Shown piece by piece: positions 1 through 12,923 of a stretch of DNA of 64,000 nucleotides. Numbering within the stretch: the first letter of the stretch is position 1; every line of letters begins with the position of its first letter. This stretch comes from Capitella teleta (lineage: Eukaryota > Annelida > Polychaeta > Capitellidae). The DNA is taken from NCBI GenBank assembly GCA_000328365.1, contig KB300511.1, positions 548,044-612,043 of the forward strand, given 5' to 3'. The notes beneath the pieces were generated by a model. The model did not search any database, was not told the DNA's origin, and saw only the letters and a list, made by a program, of their open reading frames with translations. The translations under genes and the position numbers were made by a program.

Positions 1-1815
1 AAGTTGAGCATCCAAAGGAGATGAAGAGGTGAAGAAGAGCCAAGAGAACAGCTCCAGTGAAGGAAATAGTTGCCATGCCAACCACAGACAACACAGTCAA
101 CAATAAAGTTGTCAAACACTGATTCAACCAATGTTTCTGCTGTTAAAGAGGCGAATGACAAGAAATTAACAATAATAGGAACAATGGTTTTTACCGTAAA
201 GTCTTGGTTAAAAGCACACTCCTAACCCCTCCTTTTTCAAAAGAGGTATTGATGAATTCCAATACACGCTGACAAGCACCAAGGTATTTTTAGCAGCAAT
301 CATAGTGCTCATTCGACTATTGAAGTGCAGAGCAAGCATACACCAGTGATGCATTAAGACATTTATAGCACTGGTTATATAATGATCGCACACAGAGTAG
401 TAGAGTGCAATGTGCCCTTAACACTTGCCACCACAAACGCTTTAAGCAGTGTAAAGGCACAATCACTGAGGGCCTGCTGGGCATGAATGAGTCAAAATAA
501 AGTTTTGACTGCTCGTGGAATATACAAAAAGCCTACTAGTATTACTAGCAGCAGACTGCAGATAATTCAGCCATGCTTCAGTCGGCTAATTCTTGTTGAA
601 TCCATGGGTTTTAGCCATTTTGAGGGGGTGATTGTAGGTGAGTGATGGAAGTGAAATTGACATGCTCTCAGCTTCTGCCTTAGCGCACTGCATCAAGACT
701 ATACGGTATCCAAAATAACTCACCTTCAGACAAATCCTCAGCGATGGCCACAGAGCAAATATTTGTAATGCCAAGGCCAAAGTGGCAAATGCGTGCCAGC
801 GAGTGGGTAACCGAGACGCCAAGCAAACAGCAGAGAAAATAGCAGCGTTCAGAGATAGCGATTGAGAGACTCTGAAAACAGGAAGATACAATTATCTAAC
901 GATCCAAATTTCTAGTAGTTGACATACATCGCAGCATTGGCACCATAATCATGAAACAGGAGATTGGTGAGCAGCATAGCAACCGTCATGGCATACACTG
1001 TGTCGGTGCTAATGGTTGATGTGAGTGTCATGAGGATCGGCGAAAGGCCAAAGGACAAAGTAAGGAAGGCCCCAGCACTCTTCAGGTCGGCCCAGGCTGA
1101 AGCACAAGAGTCATTTGCCGATACAGATCCATATCAGACTGACCAGATCGTCGTAATTCACTGGCACTGAGCCAACAAAAAAAGAGGTAACCAACGAACG
1201 TGGTTGCTAAGGATATCGCAACTAGCATTTGAGGTGATATTTTATCCTCTTTCATATAAATGAAAAGCAAAACAAAGATACAAACACTGAAAAGAAAAAA
1301 AAGAGCACAGATATAATGATTAATGTCAACAGAGCGTGTGATGCTGTTTTTACCAGCTGATCTGCTGAGTGACCACTCCTGATTCTCGGATAACTGTCCA
1401 TAAGTCATACTTGCGGACGTACACTGAAAAACAATGAAAGAACGTACAATAAAACAATTTAGATTATCTTCAAAGTAACTAGTCATTCTCGGGTTGAATG
1501 TGGTTGTAGTCGTGGTAACCACTTTACTGGTTAAAGGGTGGGTCCGGTGGGGGTATACTATAGCATACTGAACGACAACGGTACACTGGGCAGTGGGTAC
1601 AGCAGTCGCGAGCGATAATATAAGTTATAACCATTACGATTACGGTTACCTGATTACCCGGTACCTCAAACAAGACAGTGGGGCACAAGTTTACGACGTA
1701 AAAAGAGAATATATGACATACAGTTTTTCTTCAAGTCGTCTAGAAACGTTTCATCGATGTAATTGTCGGGTTTGTCGTGGTTTTCGTACAAAACTTTCCT
1801 CCATCGGTTCTTCAT
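1..1815 (-). CDS. PIGC: PIGC, GPI-GlcNAc transferase subunit C (3' end outside window)
   Basis: Subunit of the ER-membrane complex that adds GlcNAc to phosphatidylinositol, the first step of GPI-anchor synthesis. I read six exons on the minus strand: 1815-1722, 1423-1354, 1286-1144, 1096-928, 871-724 and 139-1 (continuing off the window). All junctions are GT/AG and keep frame. The start is the ATG at 1815. The product begins [20 protein letters not shown], close to the vertebrate N-terminus. Other conserved blocks are [39 protein letters not shown] and LQIFALWP, with hydrophobic membrane segments between them. About 254 residues are visible against 297 in human PIGC (recalled), so the last 40 or so lie outside. 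Intron 3 (1143-1097) is only 47 nt. The gene is divergent from CFAP157, 1.5 kb away. Confidence 0.93.
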
Positions 1816-3334
1816 TGCTCAGACGAGGATCGTCGTAATTGAGAAGTCATAACGCATAAGTTAGAGTCAGAATCATAACGCACTTTACCCCTAAGAAAAT
1901 TCTGCTTAGATACCAATGCTTCGTTTTGATTTCTTTTTCTTTGCTGAAGTAAAAAAAAAATAGTTATTTTAATCGTATAAAGTTATTTATATGACAGTGA
2001 GATCTATCGCATAACTTACCACATTAATTTTACGAAATTATAAACATGCATATAGCTCTGTATGCAATCTCGATTATGACGTCACTTCCCTAACAACAAG
2101 CAAGCTGAAATCGCAGCTGTCAGTCGCAAAGTTTGATGGGATAAATTGTTCGCTTCACGTATGTTTCAGCCCTATTCAAAAGGCGTATTATTAGAGCTGC
2201 AAACCACCCTTACATGCATAGATGTTTCTCATCCATCGACAGTTAATTTAATGGTTGTCAAAGTCCTCCCAAAGGATTGAAACTGTACATTAATTGTACA
2301 TCGGTAACAGTCACACTCACTATCAGTATCAGTGAGTCACAGTGACTCAGTGAGTATGACACTAACAGTAACACAGCAAGCACAGGCTTCAGATCCACTC
2401 GAATATCACTCAATCAGAATTCAGAATCAGTGTCCTTTGGTAATGTAGGGCAAGCACTTGGCGTCAGGTCAGGCAGATCTCAGATCAAGTGCAGTGCGAG
2501 GATCATGATGCATTGGATCATTCCACATTATGATTATGAGTATGATTATGATTAGTCTAGATCATAGATGCACACCCAAGTTCAAACTAAGCAGCCAGCA
2601 AACATGGTTCGTGCACGATGCAAACACAGGTTTGATCGTAATTGAGGTCGTTGTTGTATTTTTGTATGAGCATTATAAATCATTATTCTTTCAATCTTTG
2701 TAATCAAGTATTATAATTATGTTGTATTTAGTATATTTTAATAACTATACTCCTTTTGAAAGTATTTTAGTCTGGTCTTTGACTTGGATACTAGATGATT
2801 GGACTATAGATAGTTGGCTGGCAATTCATCAGAATACTCATTAGCTCAAAGTATTTACATGTAGTCATATTAAATTGACAATAAGACCAAAATAAGGCTG
2901 GCATAGAGATGCAAAGAGTTCCAGAGCTTTGGATAGTTATGGGGCCGCTCTGAAGGTAGCCTTGCACTAGGCTTTTGCTACCTTCAGAACTGCTCTGTAC
3001 ATAGACACTCCATAGTTATAATACCATATTTAATATTATGTAATTTATTGCTGGTATACATTTAAGAATGCATGTACCCAGTACGTGTAACATTCTGTAA
3101 AACATGCATGCAATTATTGCATGCCACTTAATTGCCCACTACTGGCGTAATTTTAATTATTGATGATAATTAATAGGGGTCTAATTCTTGATAGTTTATA
3201 ATGTGTATGTTACACACTGTGTATAATTGTTAATGGTATGAATTAATTATCCAAGTAAAATATGCTAATTGATTAATAATTTCCTCTTTTCTCCCATAAC
3301 AGCATTAATACTAAATTAAACAGAATCGCTCAAA
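1816..3334. promoter_or_regulatory. Divergent intergenic region between PIGC and CFAP157
   Basis: This 1.5-kb stretch separates two divergent start codons and should hold both promoters. I see no coding exon. It contains short imperfect palindromes around 2310-2365 (repeats of CAGTGAGT and ACTCACTG type) and a perfect 12-bp stem hairpin at 2949-2988. The rest is AT-rich. Promoter function is inferred from gene orientation only. Confidence 0.45.
2949..2988. other. Perfect 12-bp stem hairpin
   Basis: TCTGAAGGTAGC (2949-2960) and its exact reverse complement GCTACCTTCAGA (2977-2988) flank a 16-nt loop. Pairing does not extend well beyond the core, so a microRNA precursor is not supported. It may be a fold-back relic or structured RNA. 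It sits about 350 bp upstream of CFAP157. Confidence 0.5.
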
Positions 3335-5394
3335 ATGCCCCCAAAGAAAAGTGGAAAGAAGAAGAAGGGGAAGAAGAGCGGGAAGAAGTCAGCAGGACCT
3401 GTTGCACCAAGGGAGCAAATCAGCGAGTTGACTCGAGAGTATTATGGAGTTCAAATAAAGGATTTGGAAAATAGACTTGGCCGGTAATTCAGATGTTCAC
3501 AAATGTCGCATGTCGTATATCCTAAATTCATTCTCCACCAGATATCAGAAGAAATGTGATGAACTCTCTGTAAATAACCACTCATTCAAAGACCAGTATG
3601 ATCAGATGTCCACAGACAAAAAGGAAATTGTTTCCTTCCTAAAAAGATCATTGGAACAAAGAGGTAAGGACGTGAATCATAGAGCTCAATATTATGATTA
3701 CATGGGGGTACATCAGGAGATGAGATTGCTGACTTGAATGATCGCCTGATTGGGCTGCAACAGGCCAAGGACATGGAAAAGGAAAGTTATGAGCAGCAGC
3801 TCCAGACTCTCAGGACGGAATTCCAGGAAACCAAGGACCAACTGACATCTGATAACATGATCCTGGGTGAGTTCCTCCTTCTACGTAAGATTGCTGCAGT
3901 TTTATCAATTTTCTTATCAAAAGGTGGGAAGCTGGCATCACTGGAAGAATTCAAAGTTCAGAAAGAGGATCTGATGGGTAAAATGGCTGCACTGGATGAA
4001 GCATTGAAAGATCAGAAAGATGACCATGATGAGGAAATTTATAAGTTAGAGCGGAAGCAAGTGGTTGATAAGGATAGGTAGGGAGGAACTATAATCTACT
4101 GAATAAACTGATTGTGGTATTTTATAGGCTGAAGAAGGAGATGGTTATGAGGGTGAATCAAGTGGCTGCAGAATTCCGTAAAGTTTCAAACAAACAAATG
4201 GCCGAAACCACCAAACGCACAATCAGAGAGAATGTTTCTATCAATGCACAACTGGGTAAAATGTCAGACAAAACCATGGAACTGATTCAAGAGAACGATG
4301 ATGTTCGAGCAAAGGAGAAGAAACAGCGACAAACATTGGAGCTGCTTGAAGAGAACGAGAAAGAACTTGCCAAGAAAAATCACAGCAACCAAAAGGTTGA
4401 AACAAGCTTGTAATATGCATGCTAATTGGGTTGCCTTTCAGATCATTCGAATGTTGACAGAGAAATGCAAGAATCAAGAAGCGTTGATTGCGGATTATGA
4501 GCTGCAAGAACAGGAGTGGCAAGACTTGCAGGAGGAGGCAGGCGTCCTACGACAGCAAGTGGAAGCCACGTCTGATGAAATGCAGAAGATTTTAAAGGAT
4601 AACGAACGCCAAGAAGATGAGATCGAGCGACTGCAGGCAGAGCTGAAGGAGGAGAGAGCAAACCGCCGCAAGGTGGAGCGTGTCTTGGCTGATTCATCAA
4701 AGGCATTAAAAACCGCTCTGACGGTTGGTTACGAATGATATAACCCTCCACTGATGATGAAGTCTTTAATTGCAGACATCATCATCAGAAGATGTAGAAG
4801 AATCGGAATATGACGTCATAGAGAAGAGAGACGGCATGCTTGAAAGCCTTCTTGTGCTTCTCAATAGCGCTGCTGCTGTTGGCGTAGGTCCTGCTCCTGC
4901 TGAGTTTGCTCAAAGCACTCGGCCGAAGAGCTCAAGCAAGATGCCAGGCAGTGGTAAAGGTCTCAGAAAAGGGTGGGTCACTCGACAAACATTCTCATTT
5001 TTATTCTATTGACAATTCCTGGTTATTCTACTTCAGAGATCTGTCTCTTTCTCCAGTTGAAGACTCTGTGGGAAGTATTCCTCATTACCAGTTGGGCGAC
5101 TTGGGTCTCATTCCAAGACCTAAACAACGCATTCCGTCAAATTTCGAAAAGATGAAAGAGTTGTCTGCTACAACAAGACTTGGCAATCTCAAGAGAGTGC
5201 TCACACGCTCTATTTCCACGCAGACTATGAGTTCTCCAAAAGTGAGTCCCAAGCCTCTTTATGACCATGAGCGTAAGTTGTTCCTTTTGCAGGCCATGTT
5301 TTTTGCTGATCATCTAATGAACCAAATGCCTGGGTCAGGGAATACCCAGATGCTACACAGTCTGCAGTCAAAGAAAATGACCAAAGCATTTTAG
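3335..5394 (+). CDS. CFAP157: CFAP157, cilia- and flagella-associated protein 157
   Basis: Coiled-coil protein of motile cilia and sperm flagella, linked to the basal body and axoneme in vertebrates. Nine exons: 3335-3483, 3542-3663, 3720-3866, 3924-4077, 4128-4395, 4442-4723, 4776-4972, 5037-5241 and 5293-5394, giving about 541 residues (human about 520, recalled). The start ATG at 3335 opens a Lys-rich MPPKKSGKKKKG tail like the vertebrate one. Family signature blocks are YQKKCDEL, DKKEIVSFLKRSL, GLQQAKDMEKE, EFQETKDQLT, ILGGKLASLEEF, VDKDRLKKEM and YQLGDLGLIPR. Most of the protein is predicted coiled coil. Introns are 46-64 nt. The last one (5242-5292) is 51 nt with no stop in frame, so retention would add 17 residues. 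No paralogue is seen nearby. Confidence 0.93.
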
Positions 5395-6147
5395 ACCGGA
5401 ACATTTGTGGTGTATAATATGACTGTCAATAATTTCATTGTGCATAATTAGTGTGTGGTGGACTCTATTATGGTCTTCTTTTGGGTGGCATCGAGCACTG
5501 CTGGATTCCTTGTATATTGTGGTCACCATAGAATATACCATTTGGTCACTAATGGTCACTGACTGAATCACGCAACATCGACCACTCTCAATATGAATGT
5601 CCAATTTCATGACTCATGCAAAATGCAATTTCAATCACTTCAAATATTGTTTCATATGTGTTGTTTTTCTATTATGATGTTACTTGGCCTGACGCTTAGG
5701 TTACCTTAAGTGATCCTGCACTCTTGTGTTATGCAGGCACCAGGTTTTCATCAAATTGTGTGCAGCAATGGCCTTTATCCCACATAAATATTGAGCTCAG
5801 CTGTTTTATGCAGTTGGGTAGCCCAGTGGTGTTATACATGTACTACTTCTACACCAAGGAATTTAATTTAATTCACAGCAAGTAACCATGAACTTGAAAT
5901 CATTCACTTCATAGAATTAAGTGGATTGTTTTGTCCCTTATAATTGTAACATGTTCGTGTACAATTATGGCCTCATGATTCATGGACCATGCATCTCTGG
6001 GATCCTCCAATCACTGAGCTATTTGGCGCCCCAATTCATGATGTAACTAAAATTAATAGGTGATGTTTAAGAGGATCAAAAAGATTCATCTATGATATTT
6101 TATAGTTGACATTGTCAATATTGCCAATAATGCTGAGCCGCGTGAAT
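5395..6147. other. Intergenic, no gene seen
   Basis: AT-rich sequence downstream of CFAP157. I see no exon-like open frame and no recognisable repeat apart from short A/T runs. It presumably includes the CFAP157 3' UTR. Confidence 0.4.
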
Positions 6148-6420
6148 ATAATAATAATAATAACAATAACTTTATTTTTTCAATGCATAAATCACATAAA
6201 ACGGGTGCGTATAACAAAATAAAATCATTACAAAACTAAAACATTAAATACATAAAATAGTTCAGCAAACATAAACTGATCGAAATTAATATGTATTCAA
6301 ATTTTTTTCAAATCGTCATAATTCTCACAAAATCGTAAATTTGCAGGTGGTTTATTCCATTGTCGTAGACCTGCAACGAAGAGGGCGCGGTGCCATATTA
6401 TGGCATACATTTATTAATGA
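6148..6420 (-). mobile_element. LINE 3' end (non-LTR retrotransposon fragment)
   Basis: Read on the minus strand, the sequence encodes a short C-terminal peptide with GLRQWNKPPANLRF. This is the motif that ends many jockey/CR1-like LINE ORF2 proteins. A 3' UTR follows, ending in AATAAAG and a TTA-repeat tail, which reads as AATAATAATA at 6148-6165 on the plus strand. Only the last few hundred bases are present, as expected for a 5'-truncated LINE. Confidence 0.6.
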
Positions 6421-6654
6421 AGATAATTATATATTATTATACAATGCTGCTAGTGTTGGCGCAAAAGTGATTGAGAAACGCCAATGGGAAGTCCTTGACC
6501 GAGGTTCAATTGCGTTGTTTCACAAAATAATTTGCAGCCTGTACACCAACGTACGATTACACAAGATCGGTGGATTCCACATTGCTTCGGCAATGAGTCT
6601 GAAAAGATGGTACATGTAATAGCAAGAAAAGAAATTTTGAACTACGGACTCATT

Positions 6655-7015
6655 TTTCTCTTGCCTGTGTTCTAAAATTTCTGGAGAAACTAGTCCACAA
6701 AAGATTGCACGATTACTTGTTGGTCAAATATTTCTTATCTCCCATCATTTTGGCTTCCAACCAGGCAGAAAGACAACCCAAGCACTGGTATCAATAGTCG
6801 ACAGAATCAGCAGAGCATTTGAGCAGGGCGAAGTCACCATTGGTGTTCTGCTTGACTTTCAAAAACATTTGACACCATACAACATAAAATAATTCTCTCC
6901 AAGTTTTTGAGGCATTGAATCCGCGGCACCCCTCATCGTTGCTTCACTACTTATCGGGACTGACTGTACCTCTAATGGCTGTACTGATTCAATTTCTTGT
7001 GGTGTCCCTCAAAGT
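6655..7015 (+). mobile_element. LINE reverse-transcriptase fragment
   Basis: Broken frames contain RT finger/palm motifs: LEKLVHKRLHDYL, FDTIQHKI and SISCGVPQ. The translation stops abruptly at the CGVPQ block and passes into a hAT-like repeat at 7015. The same LINE family lies inverted at 13985-14775. It is decayed, with several frame changes. Confidence 0.65.
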
Positions 7016-7399
7016 TGAATTTGCAAACAAAGTGATAGTGGTGATATAATGATGATCATGGAAGTTTATGAAACGCCGTAAAAATCTTGAACTTGAGTAA
7101 AGCAAGAGAGTGTAATTAAGTGGGACGTTTATGGGATTTTGAAATCGTTCGATCTCAAAATCACCACAACAGTATAGTAGTACATGTACAAGTAGTATGT
7201 ACAATCGTTTGTATTAACTGCTGGCATTATTATACATATAGGATGATATATAGCACCCATTGCCAAGCCACTTCAAGCCGCTGCTGGCAGCCGATCGCAA
7301 TGCTGAGCCGATATCTCTGATTGGTGGAGCGGCTTAAGCAGCTAGCCGATCATTTTTACTTCAGCCAGCCGATTCTGGCCCATTACAATCGGCTCCGGG

Positions 7400-7400
<1 letters not shown>
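7015..7400 (-). mobile_element. hAT-like non-autonomous element fragment, copy 1
   Basis: The plus strand ends with GGCTCCGGGGTCTA at about 7383-7396. This is the reverse complement of the TAGACCCCGGAG terminus seen at 47422. Subterminal sequence is rich in AGCCGAT/ATCGGCT repeats. About 390 bp match 13410-13805 in inverted orientation at roughly 80-85% by eye. No transposase frame is present. Confidence 0.55.
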
Positions 7401-8428
<1,028 letters not shown>

Positions 8429-8563
8429 CTTGACTGTCTATATATTAAGACATAGATTGAAAACAATTCAGTCAAAATAAGGAATCTGGCACTTCAACGC
8501 ATCAATTTTAAAGTCGTTATTTATTATTCTGCAAATCAAATAAGACATCCACAATGTTTTTTG

Positions 8564-8600
<37 letters not shown>

Positions 8601-8728
8601 TTACATGGTACTGGTGTCATTATCAGTTCATAACGAAGAAAATCATGCAAACATAAACTCTCAAGGCCTAGCGAACATCAGTGTCCGTGTGGTGTCGTAC
8701 TTCAGGCTTGTCCCTCAAAATCAGAATA

Positions 8729-9270
8729 TTAACCATTACTGGTAGGCGGCATCTGTCCTGTACTACTAGTGCTGGTAGTTGGATGTAGTCCCTGATAAAT
8801 GATGCAAGGGCTTGGACGATTCTGTGGTGCTGAAAAATGAGTGCAGGTAATCCTCTGATTGCACAACATCGCACACTCAATCAGCGATCTGCTTTCAATT
8901 ATTTCGCCGCCTGTCGTGGACAATGAGGTCGGAACCTTGCTTCTTGACTCTCCTTGGCCGTATTTCACCCAGAAGCTCCTTCCTGATAATAAAAAAGAAG
9001 CTTTTTTTTTCTTTTTTTTTTTTATGCACCAACCCTTCCCAAATATAGTGGGCACGTTGCGTCGCTGTGACGTCGTACAGGGTGACATAATAATATTGTG
9101 TTGGTATCCGGTTGTATTTATATAAAACACAACTTGCTCCGAAATAGGCAACAGCGATTTTCACGGAAACTGGCATTTTTTGGTCACAACTCGTATTCGA
9201 AGGATTCAGTGTGGATTTGCTTAAAATATGTAACCCAGCTGAAGTTGTGAATTCAATTGTACGGCTAGTG

Positions 9271-9305
<35 letters not shown>

Positions 9306-9897
9306 ATAACACGCATTCGATCGAGAACAGAACTATCATATAGTAATGGAATAATTGAAATTTACCTGGTAAAGAGTGTGAGGATAGGCGGAACACATTG
9401 TCAGCCATGGAAATTCTCTTTGTGTCGAGATAACGACTTGAATTTGTTGACGTCCGGCAATCTTGAGTTGTCTGCTGCCAAATTGTATCATTGGGACAGG
9501 TGATGTGTTTAGTGGTCGCATTCAAACATTGAAAGTATTTCTTGTAGCTGTGAGGATCAGCGTATGAACCATCCTGCCGATTAGTGCAAAAGGCAGTTGT
9601 GTCACCTATTCGTGTGAAATGAATCTTCATTAGATATACGTACATGTACTTTGTTTGTTAATGCCATATTATTTTCGAATCAAGAACGATTTTTTTAATG
9701 AATTTTATAATTATATACTATGACATGTATTAAAAAAACAAAACAAATATGCAATTACATGTAAATATATTAATCTATAAAATAAATAGGATCAAGAGAA
9801 ACGCAAATTAAATTAATCGTATAGTCTGACCTTTGCAATTGGACATCAGCTCTGCATATTGGATCGCTGCAACCCAGCCAACAATTGTAAGCAGCAT
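8729..9897 (-). CDS. Small secreted chitin-binding (CBM14) plus PAN-like protein
   Basis: Three minus-strand exons (9897-9831, 9605-9366, 8982-8729) splice in frame to about 186 residues. Exon 1 encodes the signal peptide MLLTIVGWVAAIQYAELMSN. The start is the first ATG giving that hydrophobic run. Exon 2 carries a peritrophin-A/CBM14-like block (FCTNRQDGSYADPHSYKKYF, CLNATTKHITCPNDTIW, QDC) with the family's spaced cysteines and aromatics. Exon 3 carries a PAN/apple-like segment (LIECAMLCNQRITCTHF, PCIIYQ) and a Ser/Thr-rich tail. CBM14 binds chitin; PAN binds protein or carbohydrate. The likely role is an extracellular matrix or mucus protein, or a lectin-like receptor fragment. Introns are phase 1, as usual for shuffled extracellular domains. 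The PAN assignment is weaker than the CBM14 one. Confidence 0.72.
9272..9302. repeat. Poly-A tract (about 31 nt)
   Basis: A pure A run lying in the second intron of the minus-strand CBM14/PAN gene, where it reads as poly-T. Confidence 0.9.
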
Positions 9898-10309
9898 CTT
9901 CCGATAACTATATAGTAGAACTTTTGTGGGACAGTTTTCAAGCTTCCAATGGGAAAGTGCGTGGTCGCATTTGGCATATATGAGGAGAGGCAATATATTG
10001 ATTAACATAGGATGGAACCACTCAAAATAGACACGGCATTGCACATTCATGTCAGCTATCAGGCAAGACATGGCAATTTCAAAATTGATTCCCAGAATCA
10101 TGCAATCTAAAGATAGAGGCAATCTGTCCTAGTTTTGGGTGAGCTGCACCAACGTTGTACATCCAAACAATTTCAAATCATATAAAAATCGTGTCCGTTT
10201 GGCAGTATGTAGCCCCATACACACACTTGTGTTCTGGCACCTCCGTGTCCAAAGGGTTTTGACGATACACGTAATTATATACAATGCATAATAATATGTA
10301 CCAGACCAC

Positions 10310-11170
10310 AAAGATGATACTTCGAACTGCAATTGTGACTGCTTCTGTCGGAGTAAGACAAGGATCTCCAACCTCATGCCTGTTGTTCACTTTTGTTGTG
10401 AACGACCTGATTCGAAGCATGAAAGAAAAATGTCCACCAGATGGCTGACTAGAATGGCTCCATCTCCTCATGCTGATGGATGACTCAGTCTTGCTTGCGA
10501 CTAAAAGAGAACGAGCAGAACAAAAGATACGAATATTCACTGAATTTTACCACGCATCAGGAATGGCAATTAACCAAGACAAAACCAAATTTATGGTAAT
10601 AACCGGGAAACCTGTGTACAAAGAAGCTATTATGACTAAAGACGACAACGATTATGAGGTCACCATCGAGAACTGCAATCTGTACCGGGCTGGGCTGCAT
10701 CTTCACCCAAGATTGGAATCTGAGATCTGCAGTCAAGGCGCAGTGCACCTCCAAGATGCCTCATGTTGCTAAGTTCGAAGCCTTCACCAATAAATATCGA
10801 GACGCACACTACCTTGTGAAAGAACGAGTCTTCGAAGCCGCGCTTAGCACGCCATCTTGTACAGCTGCGAGAGTAATTGGTTATCTGCTGCTACTGCTGA
10901 GTGTGCCCTCAACATGTACATCCAATGCATCCGGTGCAGTGAGGAAGACAGCAGCGGGTGACCTGTGTCTCATCAAAGCCGATCTCCCATCGGTGGTCAG
11001 CAAAGTGAAAGCCATACAAAAAGCCACAATTAGACGCCTCCTGGATGAGAGAGAGAGAGGGAATGGTAAACGACCCGTTTTGGTTTGTTTATACCAAATG
11101 CCAGAACGAGAATACCCCGTGTGCCCGCTATGTACAAGCACTGGAAACCTTTGACTTTGAAGATGACGAA
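10310..11170 (+). mobile_element. LINE reverse-transcriptase remnant
   Basis: Frames on the plus strand show VGVRQGSPTSCLLF (RT motif 4-like), LMDDSVLLATKRERAEQKI (the catalytic YADD box with altered residues), ASGMAINQDKTKFMVI, VAKFEAF and SAVKAQCTSKM. These are typical of LINE ORF2 after the RT domain. The order is correct but frames change several times, so it is an old inactive copy. No endonuclease domain is visible. Confidence 0.75.
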
Positions 11171-11279
11171 TTAAGGAGGAAAACACGCCATACGACCAGA
11201 ACGAAATTCCAGACCTACTGCGAAGTGAACAACCCGTCATTGACAAAAAACCCGGTGTATTGTAACCATGATGTACTAT

Positions 11280-12095
11280 GGATGATGTGCCATGGGTCGG
11301 GATGATTCGGTCCCACTTTAAGTGGCTTGCTCCCGATTGTGCGTATCACCTGTTCAAATCATTCTGTATGCCTCTGTATGGGTCCGTTCTTTGGAACTTT
11401 TCACACCGGTCAGTAAATCGGTTTTACACTGCATGGCGTAAAGCTATTCGATGCATACTGCATCTGCATCCGCGCTCTCACTCATGTTTTCTCGCTCCAG
11501 TCTGCAATGATGTTGATGTTGAAATTCAGCTACTGTGCCGCAACGTCAGGTTCCTTCGGTCTTTGGAAAGAAGCAATAACCGTGTTGTGCGGTGCTGCTT
11601 TCAGTTGGTTCAGAACGGCAGTCGCTCTACTGTTAGCCGCTCGTTCTCTATGCTGTGTGACGTCACTCAGAAATCCCGTCATCATATTGTGGAAAGTGTT
11701 TGTCATCCTACTGCTCTGTTCAAAATCGGCAACGATCATGAGGAGATGGCTGGTTTGGTCAGAGATCTCCTTGCTCTGAGAGCTGGCCGGGTTGGAGCTG
11801 GACCAGAATCTGAGTGCTCATGATATCGAACTCCTGCGGGATATTAATTTCTCTATACGGGAGCTATGTACCTATTAATTTTTTTATTTTTTTTTTATTT
11901 TTTTTCTCTCACTGATTATTGTTGTTATTGTTATTATATTCACTGANNNNNNNNNNNNNNNNNNNNNNNNNNNNNNNNNNNNNNNNNNNNNNNNNNCATT
12001 TGCAACACTGTATATATTTCTGTTTATTTGTATTTGTTTATGATATCTTNTGATTTGTTCCAATTAAATTATTCGTATTATTATTCTTATTCTTA
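11280..12095 (+). mobile_element. Second LINE, C-terminal ORF2 fragment with 3' tail
   Basis: A long open frame holds LFKSFCMPLYGSVLWNFS and FYTAWRKAIRCILHLHPRSH. This is the post-RT region of L2/CR1-like LINEs. The end of the coding part reads IELLRDINFSIRELCTY. The 3' part runs through a 50-bp N gap (11947-11996) to a tail of TTATTC-like repeats near 12095. The related copy at 42765-43620 (-) has the same YGCSLWDFS and FYTFWRKCIRRLLKLPPRTH blocks. Confidence 0.75.
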
Positions 12096-12231
12096 AGATA
12101 CAAGCATTATCAAAAATTAGATAATTAACGCCTAATTAAGCCTAATTAATAATGAGGTACAGGCCGGTTGTTTCTAAGGCCAAAAATCATCTAAAGGACC
12201 CCAAAAAAATATATATTAATACGTGTACCAA

Positions 12232-12340
12232 ATTTTTACGTTTCTAGTATTGCGCGTTCTGTGTTAGGCCGAGAACTTTTTGAACAATTAACCCTCGTCT
12301 ATACATATATAGGTGATTATATATATGGCCCCCTCGATCC
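12232..12340 (+). repeat. Dispersed repeat with GTTAGGCCGAGAACTTTT core, copy 1
   Basis: It contains GCGTTCTGTGTTAGGCCGAG, then AACTTTTTGAAC and ATATATA-rich sequence, matching the copy at 17655-17775. It lies between the LINE tail and the ARM/FN3 promoter. Confidence 0.55.
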
Positions 12341-12714
12341 ACACCTATAGCTAATATAGATGGCGTAATATTTTGTTAACCAGCACATATAAATGACACT
12401 TTATTTTCGTGCTTGGGGAATCTTATTTTTATTTGTATAAGTTGTATTTGGTGGTCAAATTGAATTATATTATGGATTTGTTTTTCTTTTGTCGAGAATC
12501 CATTAAATAGTTCTAGAATCAAAGTAAACTCTCTTGAAAAATAAAATTCCTTTACAAATGAATATCACCATCATTTATCGATCTTCACATACTCTGTGAA
12601 ACTCCCAATGTTTAATATAACGATCTATTATGTGTTAGTCCACTATATCTGCCGCACGTACCCATCAACATAAACACGTGTACGTGTTTGTCAACAAATA
12701 ATTAATATGTATGA

Positions 12715-12923
12715 CTTAACAGCCAATCAGCATGCGTTCTCGTGACCTCTCGCTTTGTCACAACCTGACCTTTCGCTAGAAACCAGCAAACAACATGGCG
12801 GCCTCCTAGCCTCCTTCCTCGATAAAATGAGCATTAAATGCATTCAACTGCTCCTCTTCACGAATACGTTGGATCAAACCGAACTTTTTGGTGTTCATTG
12901 TGTATAGAGGATAAATTTTAGCC
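12715..12923 (+). promoter_or_regulatory. Probable promoter of the ARM/FN3 gene
   Basis: A CCAAT-type box (AGCCAATCAG, about 12721) is followed by a YY1-like motif ACATGGCGGC near 12794, about 130 bp before the start codon. YY1 and CCAAT motifs near starts are common in animal housekeeping promoters. Function is inferred. Confidence 0.4.

Noticed and set aside
8554-8745. Frame beginning with a long poly-Phe run
   Set aside because: Translation of a poly-T tract.
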